Shown one piece after another: positions 9,101 through 15,427 of a DNA stretch of 15,626 nt. The notes below the pieces were generated by a model that made no database searches, had not been told where the DNA came from, and saw nothing but the letters and a program-made list of their open reading frames with translations. Source of the stretch: an uncultured Clostridium sp. (GTDB lineage: Bacteria > Bacillota > Clostridia > Lachnospirales > Lachnospiraceae); NCBI GenBank assembly GCA_900544905.1, contig UQXF01000082.1, forward strand, positions 1 to 15,626. The letters are read 5' to 3'. Within the stretch, counting starts at the first letter, position 1; each line of letters opens with the position of its first letter. A program made the position numbers and the translations under genes.

Positions 9101-10499
9101 ACTCCTTTTTCTTTTCCTCATTTTTTATCTGCCGTTCCTTCAATATCTGCTGCAGGCTTCCTAAAATCTGGTCCCGCATTCTCTCGGAATTAATGTTTCC
9201 ATTTACATTAATAGACTGGATTTTTAGATGCGGGAACCAGTTCATCCAGGCAAAATCATCATTGTATTTTTTGTCATAAATATTAATTATCTGCAAATCA
9301 TGATAACTATGAAAAAATGTCAACTGCGCAATATACAGCTTTATCTGCTCATGAATCAGATTTTTTTCTCCAACCAGTCCCAGATGCGCTTTCTTTAAAT
9401 CAATTACAACAGGTTTATCCGGTATGACAGAAAATTCCTCTACAAGGGCACCCGCTTCCTTCACCAGCTCATCCTCATCCATTACCATTTCCGGTGCATC
9501 AAATTCAATCTGGTAACTGGCTGGCGTATCACAGGTGCCTATTCGGATTTGCAAAAAATCGTCATCATTATAATTTTTTTCATATAACCGACTATTGAAA
9601 GTTTGAATCATCTCTTCTAATTCAGATAATTCCGGATAGTTATAACGATACGCCGCTTTTTCCCTGTTATATAACTGAAATAATTCTTTTCGTTTGTTCA
9701 ACAGATAACTTTCATAAAATTCTTTTCTCTTTTTATTCTTTTCCTTACAATCCTTTTTTTCATTAAAATACTGTATAATAGAAAATACCGTGGTCACGCC
9801 TGTCATCGCAGCAGTAACAATCACATACGAACCACCGCTGGACAAAAAGCTGGTGGCAATGGTGAGTGCCATCATAACTAACGGAGGTACTATCATTTGT
9901 ATAATTCCCTGCTTTGAAAAATGCGCTTTTTCCGGTGGTCTGTTAATCACAACACTCTCTTCAGGCGCATTCATAATAAGCCTTGGGGAACGCCTGTAAT
10001 GTATACTCTCCTTCGTCAGAGGTTCGATAGCATTTAATTCCGCTAGATGTGTATAAAAACTCCCTTCTTCTCCGTTTAATTCAATCCGTTCTTTCCATAA
10101 AGTACATTCCACATCCCGGAACATCACAATATCACTTTCTCTATATTCGATACAGACAGAATTTTGCGTAAATACTATTTCCTTTCCGTTTACGAATATA
10201 TACTGCTCCTTCTGCCCATTCTTTTTATAAAATGTAATTGTGTTTTCTGAAATAACTGCCCTTATGTCGCTGTCTGGGATAACAACATCCGCATTCCTGT
10301 CACCTACCGTCAGTTCTCGTTTTCTCAAAAAAACTCTTCCCATTTTATTTTTTAGAAAAACCTCCAGCCCGTTTTCTAATGTTATCCATTTATACGGACT
10401 GATTTTCTCTTTCTCTATGGATAACCCCTTATGCCTCACCACCTCTTTTGCCGGCATTTCTACATACCTGTTATTCTCCTTTATAAGTAAAATTTCCAT
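6162..10499 (-). CDS. essC: EssC-type FtsK/SpoIIIE ATPase, T7SSb motor
   Basis: EssC is the membrane-anchored ATPase that recognises substrates and drives type VIIb secretion. At 1445 residues it is close to the usual family size. Residues 1-180 are beta-rich and fit the tandem FHA-like cytoplasmic domains. Two membrane helices follow (about 198-245) with a short SSGGS turn between them. Three FtsK-like ATPase domains come next. D1 has Walker A GTTGSGKSE (636-644) and Walker B LFLISDEF. D2 has ASAGYGKST (974-982) and Walker B VVVVDNF. D3 has a degenerate P-loop GEPAKGKT (1252-1259) and YLLVDDAD. D1 looks fully active. The chosen ATG follows AAGGAG by 6 bases. An ATG 30 bases upstream, abutting the essB stop, has no proper site. 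D3 is the part that varies with effector content in other EssC proteins. Confidence 0.96.
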   Translation of the reverse strand: MEILLIKENNRYVEMPAKEVVRHKGLSIEKEKISPYKWITLENGLEVFLKNKMGRVFLRKRELTVGDRNADVVIPDSDIRAVISENTITFYKKNGQKEQYIFVNGKEIVFTQNSVCIEYRESDIVMFRDVECTLWKERIELNGEEGSFYTHLAELNAIEPLTKESIHYRRSPRLIMNAPEESVVINRPPEKAHFSKQGIIQMIVPPLVMMALTIATSFLSSGGSYVIVTAAMTGVTTVFSIIQYFNEKKDCKEKNKKRKEFYESYLLNKRKELFQLYNREKAAYRYNYPELSELEEMIQTFNSRLYEKNYNDDDFLQIRIGTCDTPASYQIEFDAPEMVMDEDELVKEAGALVEEFSVIPDKPVVIDLKKAHLGLVGEKNLIHEQIKLYIAQLTFFHSYHDLQIINIYDKKYNDDFAWMNWFPHLKIQSINVNGNINSERMRDQILGSLQQILKERQIKNEEKKKESRYVPHFLFIIDEPKLIIEHAIMEFLGKSDFTLGFSILYTTYLRSNLPENIGTVLLLEDSEHGTLLMEEKKVVDRKIKLQNCGNVKLEWMARNVCALKHEKGMTSHIPNNITFFDMYGIKRPEELQIAKRWKENQAYRTLAVPLGVRAVDDYVYLNLHEKAHGPHGLVAGTTGSGKSEIIQSYILSLVVNFHPYEVGFLLIDYKGGGMAGLFKDMPHLLGTITNLDGSESQRAMASIKSELARRQRIFSNHNVNHIDSYNKLFKNGEAKEPIPHLFLISDEFAELKKEQPDFMAELVSTARIGRSLGVHLILATQKPSGVVDDQIWTNSKFKLALKVQDEADSREILKTADAAGITQPGRAYLQVGNNEVYELFQSAWSGAAYSRDGEKEETDTRVYRLNELGQGELLNMDLSSADEDISVKATQLDVTIQYVKETFEREGVPPVKKPWLAPLRTMLVSPYVEKIADMTENMKPDLQIALGMVDIPEEQAQEELVIDLMKEGHIAYFASAGYGKSTMLMTAVLSLAIKNDVELVNFYIIDLGNSALIPLSNLPHTADYMQFDDTVKIGKLIRILQEEMNTRKKLFAEKMAQNFDVYNQTADVPLKAIVVVVDNFDVVTEIGYDEEEFFTRLSRDGSGLGIYLIITATQSGAVRFATLNNFKVKIAGFMFDESEAPSIVGRSDYKLPEIQGRALVSYHNVNIMQIYTMANLSDEVGYITEIKNLIQKLTENCGGKCAPKIPMLPEQFTSDMLADYDNLEFEAVIGLEKEKVEVRGLNRAMSPFIVIGEPAKGKTNVLNVILGQIMGKAVVYLVDSKKLSFYSCSEELEYYQPGGEIEDLMDELNEFAEDRNAQFKAALEKGAAIPPKEFYLQQEPHYLLVDDADDFIEMLEDDADEYAEIIKRAVECGLIFIVNVSTSGLRGYDDLTSWIKTAVYGLVLSDQGMNSIFPVAYDRENPVFGDGLLFKNGVYERIRIPQYID

Positions 10500-10505
10500 A
10501 TTCCT

Positions 10506-10511
10506 CTCCTT
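10506..10511 (-). promoter_or_regulatory. Ribosome binding site that sets the essC start
   Basis: AAGGAG on the minus strand lies 6 bases before the ATG at 10497-10499. The earlier in-frame ATG (10527-10529) directly follows the essB stop and has only a poor match at useful distance. The downstream ATG is therefore the likely start, and it removes ten residues from the longest reading frame. Confidence 0.8.
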
Positions 10512-10529
10512 GCCATTACTGTTTTGCAT

Positions 10530-11645
10530 CTATTCTTCCGTATTCTCCTGTTCCGTCAGAGTTTTGATTTTATCATCCAAATCCTTAAGCTGCGCTGTTT
10601 TTTCTTCCCCGGATAAGGCGGTATCTGCTTCTAAAATATATCTCTCCTTTAAATAGGCATATACCAAAAGCTGGTTGTCTGATATCTGCTGTGCTATATT
10701 CTCAGCATCTTTTACATTCATCCTTCCAATTTGAATCCAGTAGTCCAATATTTTTTCATTGCCATGAATTTCTACAGCTGCCAAAATATTTGTTTTCTGC
10801 TCATCCGTCAAATTTTCACATTTTATGTAGGATATCGCCAAAATATATTTTTCATAATTATCCAGTCTGCTCAGCTTAATTTTTCCAAGGCTGTCAATCA
10901 CTTCCGTATAATTCATATCCAGATAACAATGATTTGCCTGAATTACTCCTTCGTCATATGGTTTTATCCAAAGCGCATAATAGCTGCACACAATTATAAA
11001 AATACCAGATATAAAAAATGAAAAAATCATCATTCTTTTATTAAATTTATACGAAGAACGGTTTACTTCCATTCGTTTCTCTCTGTTATAGACAATCAAT
11101 CTCTCTGTTTCCGTTTGCAGCACATTCATAACACTTTCCCAGTCCTCTGCTTCCGCAATCTGCACAAGAAATTTATCCTTTTTCAACAGCTTCATTCCGC
11201 CCTGCAAATAATCGTCAAAGCTGTATTTTGCCGATAACGTACACCCTATCAGCGCTTTATATTCCTCCAGGCAGGATGACTTTTCATACACATAATCCGT
11301 ATCCCGGACATCCCGGAACATAACAAATACTTTGTCATACATGTCATAATATAAATTCTCCGGTCGTATAGAAAATACAAACTCCTCCCAATAATCCCGG
11401 AACCTTCCAACATCTAACAATGCCTTTAATCTTACTATGCGGCTTTCTTTCAAAATTTTTTTATATTCCTCTTTCTCATCTATATTATAGGTAATTATTA
11501 CCTTTTCATTTTCCACGCTAATATTACATTTTAAAAAAATATTATCTGCATTTTTTATCCTTGTGTAATCATATCCATTCTTTGCATTAAACTCAGATAA
11601 TCGGTACTCTTTTTTATAAAACTGTTTTTCTGCTTCTACACCCAT
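10530..11645 (-). CDS. essB: EssB-type T7SSb membrane protein
   Basis: EssB (YukC in Bacillus) is a structural membrane subunit that contacts EssC and EsaA. This protein has 371 residues from the chosen start. The first 200 residues are the mixed alpha/beta cytoplasmic region that in EssB folds like a pseudokinase. One membrane helix follows (about 205-227, with FSFFISGIFIIVCSYYALWI), then an extracytoplasmic all-helical region ending in a charged coiled coil. This layout and its place directly before essC support the call. The ATG at 11643-11645 has a perfect AGGAG 7 bases upstream. A longer frame opens at the ATG 11706-11708 and adds 21 basic residues. It has no binding site of its own but overlaps the mini-ORF stop, so a longer minor form cannot be excluded. 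Confidence 0.9.
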   Translation of the reverse strand: MGVEAEKQFYKKEYRLSEFNAKNGYDYTRIKNADNIFLKCNISVENEKVIITYNIDEKEEYKKILKESRIVRLKALLDVGRFRDYWEEFVFSIRPENLYYDMYDKVFVMFRDVRDTDYVYEKSSCLEEYKALIGCTLSAKYSFDDYLQGGMKLLKKDKFLVQIAEAEDWESVMNVLQTETERLIVYNREKRMEVNRSSYKFNKRMMIFSFFISGIFIIVCSYYALWIKPYDEGVIQANHCYLDMNYTEVIDSLGKIKLSRLDNYEKYILAISYIKCENLTDEQKTNILAAVEIHGNEKILDYWIQIGRMNVKDAENIAQQISDNQLLVYAYLKERYILEADTALSGEEKTAQLKDLDDKIKTLTEQENTEE

Positions 11646-11652
11646 ATTCTTT

Positions 11653-11657
11653 CTCCT
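11653..11657 (-). promoter_or_regulatory. Ribosome binding site that sets the essB start
   Basis: AGGAG lies 7 bases before the ATG at 11643-11645. Using this start leaves both stem-loops of the esxA-essB gap in untranslated leader RNA. The alternative upstream ATG would place the second stem-loop inside the coding region. Confidence 0.8.
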
Positions 11658-11680
11658 CATTTGTCTTATTATTAAACTCA

Positions 11681-11703
11681 AAAAAGGTCCAGTGGACCTT
11701 TTT
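11681..11703 (-). terminator. Terminator-like stem-loop ahead of essB
   Basis: The arms AAAAAGGTCC and GGACCTTTTT pair perfectly around a 3-base loop, and on the minus strand the second arm runs into six T residues. This has the form of a weak intrinsic terminator. Because both sides are A/T flanked, it could act in either direction. It lies 57-58 bases before the essB start, so it probably attenuates read-through from esxA into essB-essC rather than ending the operon. Confidence 0.65.
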
Positions 11704-11704
11704 C

Positions 11705-11740
11705 TCATATGCTTGGCAACTGAAAGCTGCCATGTAGCAT
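11705..11740 (-). CDS. Candidate 11-codon leader peptide (MLHGSFQLPSI)
   Basis: This tiny reading frame has a perfect AGGAGG (11746-11751) exactly 5 bases before its ATG, the strongest possible translation signal in this gap. Its start codon sits inside a 9-bp stem-loop. Its TGA stop (11705-11707) overlaps the ATG (11706-11708) of the extended essB frame in an ATGA arrangement. It is followed directly by the terminator-like stem-loop. The codons show no run of one amino acid, so classic amino-acid attenuation is not indicated. The sequence supports a translated leader that couples to or modulates essB expression. The peptide itself need not have a function, and chance cannot be excluded for so short a frame. 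Confidence 0.45.
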   Translation of the reverse strand: MLHGSFQLPSI

Positions 11741-11746
11741 GGCAGC
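11726..11746 (-). promoter_or_regulatory. Perfect 9-bp stem-loop after esxA
   Basis: GCTGCCATG and CATGGCAGC pair perfectly around a 3-base loop, 57 bases after the esxA stop. Only TTT follows on the minus strand, so it is a poor terminator. It could protect the 3' end of an esxA message from decay, and it would also hide the start codon of the mini-ORF whose AGGAGG abuts its 5' arm. Confidence 0.7.
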
Positions 11747-11802
11747 CTCCTAAAAACGATTGTTGTCCGATGATACTCCATCAGATTGTTCTGCGTTTAC
11801 TC

Positions 11803-12105
11803 CTACTTGCCACCTGTACTTACCTTGCTCTTGGAATATGCCGCATCTAACTTGTCCATATCATCCAAATATTTTTCTGTTGATTGGATTAAATCAGTAA
11901 CAACACCTGAAGTCTTTTTAAAATTACCTGTAAGCTTGGCATAATCCTGCTTATAGGTCTCTGTTGACTTGGATTTCCAATTACTGCACAAAGCATTGAC
12001 GCTTTTTGTCATTTCTCCTGTCAATCTTAGAAACTCATTGTTCAGACTTTTTAATTTTTTTATCTGAGCCCGCATCGCCTGATCCTTTATACCTAAATCA
12101 GCCAT
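11803..12105 (-). CDS. esxA: WXG100-family secreted protein (EsxA-like)
   Basis: The protein has exactly 100 residues, the family's usual size, and two predicted helices (about 6-40 and 47-92) joined by a turn with Trp43. WXG100 proteins form four-helix dimers and are exported by T7SS, often as an essential co-substrate. The Trp is in the right place, but the turn reads W-K-S rather than W-x-G, and the C-terminal YxxxD/E secretion motif is not exact (Y79-LDD-M). It has no signal peptide, as expected. AAAGGGGG precedes the ATG. It sits between esaB and essB rather than first in the operon as in Staphylococcus aureus. The following stem-loops would favour more EsxA than EssB or EssC. Confidence 0.9.
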   Translation of the reverse strand: MADLGIKDQAMRAQIKKLKSLNNEFLRLTGEMTKSVNALCSNWKSKSTETYKQDYAKLTGNFKKTSGVVTDLIQSTEKYLDDMDKLDAAYSKSKVSTGGK

Positions 12106-12158
12106 TCGCCTTCCCCCTTTCTCTGTGTATTATTATTTATCTAAGGTGAAAAATCATA

Positions 12159-12404
12159 TTATATGTCACAGCTGCAAGCTTCCAGAACATCTCCTGAAAA
12201 AATACCAGCTTCTTCATAGGAACAAAAGACAGAAATCCGCCTGCATTTCCGTAAAGATTTCACATAATAATTTTCATCCTCACCATCTGTAAATAACCAT
12301 CCCGTTTCTTTCACCGTTTGCATAGTATCTATTATCTTTTGTCTGTTATCAATTAGTAAATCAATCCTGGTTTCTTTATCGATAAAGGTTACCATTATCT
12401 GCAT
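12159..12404 (-). CDS. esaB: EsaB/YukD-like ubiquitin-fold protein
   Basis: This 81-residue protein has the size and strand-helix pattern of the YukD/EsaB family, small cytoplasmic ubiquitin-like proteins that are accessory to type VIIb secretion. The diagnostic part is the C-terminal YEEAGIFSGDVLEA, close to the family's 'xxxGIxxGDxLxL' ending. The N-terminal MVTFID strand and following helix also fit. The ATG at 12402-12404 has AGGAG 8 bases upstream. A second ATG 9 bases later is too far from it. The start lies 29 bases inside the upstream essA-like gene, so translation is probably coupled. Its place between essA and esxA/essB matches the conserved ess order. Confidence 0.82.
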   Translation of the reverse strand: MQIMVTFIDKETRIDLLIDNRQKIIDTMQTVKETGWLFTDGEDENYYVKSLRKCRRISVFCSYEEAGIFSGDVLEACSCDI

Positions 12405-12786
12405 CTTTTCTTCTCCTAACCGCTCTGTAAATATTGTACCGGAGCATAGCTAATACAAAAATTATGAAAGCTAATACTCCAATTAAGAAAATTCCTGTAT
12501 TCATTGTTTCTGATTCACTTGTTAACTCCTCTTTTTTTGAAACAGATATTTCTTCCAGAAACAAACCGGATAGAAATGAATTTTCTGTCTGTTTCCGGTT
12601 ATTCAAAAATACCTTTGTTCCCATATCTGTATAATATGCATTTTCCTGTGCTTCCTTTTCCTGAAATTCCAGCATATTCTCATCTGTAAATATACTTACA
12701 TTATATAAATCCGTTACTGACACATACTCATTACCTTTTTGGTTCAAAACATCCATTTTTAATTTAATTGCATGCGTATCACTCAT
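12376..12786 (-). CDS. EssA-like single-pass membrane protein
   Basis: This 136-residue protein has one membrane helix near the C-terminus (about 95-116, GIFLIGVLAFIIFVLAML), followed by a strongly basic tail (RRRK). The positive-inside rule puts that tail in the cytoplasm and the N-terminal 90 residues outside. Position between esaA and esaB, size and C-terminal helix all match EssA (152 residues in S. aureus). Unlike EssA it has no N-terminal hydrophobic segment, and an in-frame TAG two codons upstream rules out a longer start. The ATG overlaps the esaA stop by 8 bases (ATGAGTGA) and has no strong binding site, so translation is likely coupled to esaA. The call rests on context and topology rather than clear sequence identity. 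Confidence 0.6.
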   Translation of the reverse strand: MSDTHAIKLKMDVLNQKGNEYVSVTDLYNVSIFTDENMLEFQEKEAQENAYYTDMGTKVFLNNRKQTENSFLSGLFLEEISVSKKEELTSESETMNTGIFLIGVLAFIIFVLAMLRYNIYRAVRRRKDADNGNLYR

Positions 12787-15040
12787 TTTCTATCGCTTTC
12801 AAATCCTTTCGCTCTTGTATAACCTTTACCAGCATTCGGACTATAATCACAAACATAAGTATTAACAATGCCACTACCAGCATCCATCTATAATCCAATT
12901 GCAGTTCATCTGTATCATCTGTATTAACCATTTCTTTCTTATCATCCCGGCCAGATACATCAACCGGATTTGCCATAAACTTATACATTTCCGTATATTC
13001 CAGAGTTCCTATCCGGGTATATGCTAATTTCTCTGCAAAAGCTCCCAATATCTGATTATCTTCTTCACTGATACTTTCCTTATTCTCTTTTAATGCAGTT
13101 ATGACACTATATAATTTCTTCTTGGAAGCATTATTGGCTTTTTGCATATCTCCCTGAAGAGTTGTAATATTCAAATTCGCATTTTCATACAATTTATTGA
13201 CAAATTTCAAATATTCTACGTTTTTTGTATTCATTGCATTTCCAAGGGCATTGATATTTTTTGTCAGCTCCGTCTGATGCTTTGTAATATCCTGTTTTTT
13301 GATATAGTCATAAATATTAAATTTTGATACCTTATCATCATAGCTCTGTATACTGTTAATCAGCTTTTTGGCAGCTGTATTATAACTTTCTTTTCCGCTT
13401 TCATTATTGTCCTCTATGACATCAATAATCTGGCTATCCAGTATATTGGTAATATCCGATTTTGAGACCTGGATATCACTTTTAATTGTCTTTACTATAT
13501 CTTCTATATCCTCTTGTTTCTTTGCTGCAAATTTTGACAAATCATTTTCTATATCTATCTCTTCATCAATATCAATTGATATTTGACCAGTTTCCCAATC
13601 GTTTTCCGAAATGCTCTCCTCTTCCGGTTCTTCGGTCTCTTCCTGCTCGATATGCAATTGCTCTACCTCCGGTAATACAATTGCATCGTTTTCAAAATCC
13701 GGCATACTGCACTCATCATAATCCGCAAATGCAATATCCTTTATAATATCTTCATCATAAGCTGCTCCAATTAGACCTACACATTTAGAAGTATAAATAT
13801 CTACCAGTCCAATAGCGGTATCTTTATTAATTGTTTTACCACTCGATTTATTTATTTCATTTGCGATATCCTGGCCTGCTTCTATGACAGTATCACACAA
13901 TTTATCTCCTTGTCTTCTATACTCCTCCCTGTATTCAAAAATCCCTTCATTAATGTGGTCCTCCAGACCTATATAATATTCCTGTTGCTCCCCGCTCCAT
14001 GTATTTACCTTATCATTTACAATATCTTTATTTCGGTTCTGTATATCCGTTAATTCCACATCCGTCTTTTTTTGGGCCTCGTTCAATACTTCATCTATAT
14101 ATTCCTTTGACACCTCCATTATGTCATTTTTTAATGCTTCAACCGCTTTCTCCTCTTCCACTTTTACATTTTCATTATACTCATCAATTGCTTTATTCAG
14201 ATTGTTCAATCCTGTCTGATATACAACATTACCTTTTTCATCCAGCAGAGGATTATAATCAGATACTGTGTTTTTAACATTTTCTATTTCTGTAGAAACC
14301 GTTTTATAATCGTTTAAAATCTCCTGATACCTCTGTTGTCCAGCTTTCATCCCCTTATCAAGCTCTGAAAATATACCGGCTGTCTCCGTTGTGTTTTTGT
14401 TAAGATATTGCGTCAAATCCACATTTTCAATATGATTATCCGTCTCTTTCAATTCCGAAAAATCAATCATATTGAAAATATCATCCGGATTAATGTCCTG
14501 AATATTTTCCAAATCCGTCTTATCATGCTCCATAATCGTAACTGCAGAATCCTGAACACTATGAAATTCACTTAAAACAGAATTCAGATAGATATACGCC
14601 GCATTGGAATTCACCAATTCTTTAAAAGTAAACAATCGTTTTTCTACTTCCAAACGATTTTGGTCCGTTAAACCAGAATTAATAACATATTCTATTTTTA
14701 CCTGTTGGGGAGTATTGTTAATGCTTGCAATACATTCAGAAAAATTAGATGGTATCATAATATAAGCAGCATACATATCTGCTTCTATTCCCGTTTTTGC
14801 TTCACCCAAACCCACATAAACATAATCCGAAGTGAAATTTAACAGCTTGCTTGAGTACAAAATTTTTTCTCCGTCCAGCTGAATGCCTTCATCCAAATTA
14901 ACAATTGCTATTCGTTCAATATCACTCTGAACCGACTCGTTGTCTCCATGGATACTCATTTCCTTACAATAATAAAATCCTGCCGTAAAACTACACATAA
15001 TGCAAATGATGCAAACTACACCCAGTACTGTTCGTTTCAA
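12779..15040 (-). CDS. esaA: EsaA/YueB-like T7SSb membrane protein
   Basis: EsaA (YueB in Bacillus, the SPP1 phage receptor) spans the wall and is a core T7SSb component. This 753-residue protein has an N-terminal membrane helix (about 5-24), then an IAIVNLDEG motif (44-52) typical of the YhgE/Pip-EsaA group. A long charged, coiled-coil-rich extracytoplasmic region follows, with a very acidic patch (about 463-500). One C-terminal membrane helix (about 719-738) ends in a basic tail. Characterised EsaA proteins have several C-terminal membrane helices, so this is a simpler form. The start is TTG (15038-15040), chosen because GAGGGGG lies 6 bases upstream and no ATG is available nearby. It is first of the secretion genes, 57 bp after the regulator. 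Confidence 0.82.
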   Translation of the reverse strand: MKRTVLGVVCIICIMCSFTAGFYYCKEMSIHGDNESVQSDIERIAIVNLDEGIQLDGEKILYSSKLLNFTSDYVYVGLGEAKTGIEADMYAAYIMIPSNFSECIASINNTPQQVKIEYVINSGLTDQNRLEVEKRLFTFKELVNSNAAYIYLNSVLSEFHSVQDSAVTIMEHDKTDLENIQDINPDDIFNMIDFSELKETDNHIENVDLTQYLNKNTTETAGIFSELDKGMKAGQQRYQEILNDYKTVSTEIENVKNTVSDYNPLLDEKGNVVYQTGLNNLNKAIDEYNENVKVEEEKAVEALKNDIMEVSKEYIDEVLNEAQKKTDVELTDIQNRNKDIVNDKVNTWSGEQQEYYIGLEDHINEGIFEYREEYRRQGDKLCDTVIEAGQDIANEINKSSGKTINKDTAIGLVDIYTSKCVGLIGAAYDEDIIKDIAFADYDECSMPDFENDAIVLPEVEQLHIEQEETEEPEEESISENDWETGQISIDIDEEIDIENDLSKFAAKKQEDIEDIVKTIKSDIQVSKSDITNILDSQIIDVIEDNNESGKESYNTAAKKLINSIQSYDDKVSKFNIYDYIKKQDITKHQTELTKNINALGNAMNTKNVEYLKFVNKLYENANLNITTLQGDMQKANNASKKKLYSVITALKENKESISEEDNQILGAFAEKLAYTRIGTLEYTEMYKFMANPVDVSGRDDKKEMVNTDDTDELQLDYRWMLVVALLILMFVIIVRMLVKVIQERKDLKAIENE

Positions 15041-15046
15041 TTTTAT

Positions 15047-15053
15047 CCCCCTC
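15047..15053 (-). promoter_or_regulatory. Ribosome binding site for the esaA TTG start
   Basis: GAGGGGG lies 6 bases before a TTG codon that begins the N-terminal membrane helix. The next in-frame Met is at residue 15, within that helix, so the TTG is the better start. A TTG start usually lowers translation and may limit the amount of the channel protein. Confidence 0.75.
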
Positions 15054-15097
15054 GTAAATCATTAATAAAGAACTGAATCAGAAAATAACAGTTCCAC

Positions 15098-15427
15098 TTA
15101 GTTCTTTCTCCGATTAACAAATATATATAACTGCTTCAGCATTTCATTAATGAACACCGCATCCTGTGCTTCAAATAATTTCAAAGTTTCCTGTAAATCA
15201 ACAGTCTGGCTTTCCTCTTCTTCCCCTGATAAAATATAATCACATTTCACTGATAATGCATGTGCTATATCATATAGGGTAACCGCTGACAAGCCTTTTC
15301 TTCCTGCCTCAACCTCATATACAAATTTTGATGTGACCTTAGCCTTTTCTGCCAGTTCTTCTCTTGTCATACCTTGCATCTTTCTAAGTTCACAAATTCT
15401 TTTTCCCGCTTCACTATAAAATGACAT
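15098..15427 (-). CDS. XRE-family helix-turn-helix transcriptional regulator
   Basis: This 109-residue protein has an XRE/Cro-type DNA-binding domain over residues 9-66: helix 2 with MTREELAEKAKV, recognition helix with TSKFVYEVEAGRKG, and the ending VKCDYILSG common in this family. The last 40 residues form an acidic helix (VDLQETLKLFEAQDAVF) and a basic end, probably for dimerisation. It is first in the operon and only 57 bp from esaA with no clear separate promoter between, so it likely controls its own expression and the whole secretion operon. A palindrome about 65 bases upstream of its start is a candidate operator. Whether it represses or activates cannot be told from sequence. Confidence 0.92.
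   Translation of the reverse strand: MSFYSEAGKRICELRKMQGMTREELAEKAKVTSKFVYEVEAGRKGLSAVTLYDIAHALSVKCDYILSGEEEESQTVDLQETLKLFEAQDAVFINEMLKQLYIFVNRRKN

Noticed and set aside
10500..10529. ATG directly after the essB stop as the essC start
   Set aside because: It lacks a well-placed binding site, while the ATG at 10497-10499 has AAGGAG at 6 bases.
12158..12163. TATAAT hexamer at the end of esaB as a separate esxA promoter
   Set aside because: It overlaps the esaB stop and lacks a convincing -35 element 16-18 bases upstream. A weak internal promoter is possible but not supported.
15041..15097. Separate promoter between the regulator and esaA
   Set aside because: No paired -35 and -10 hexamers and no terminator are visible in the 57 bases, so co-transcription is simpler.
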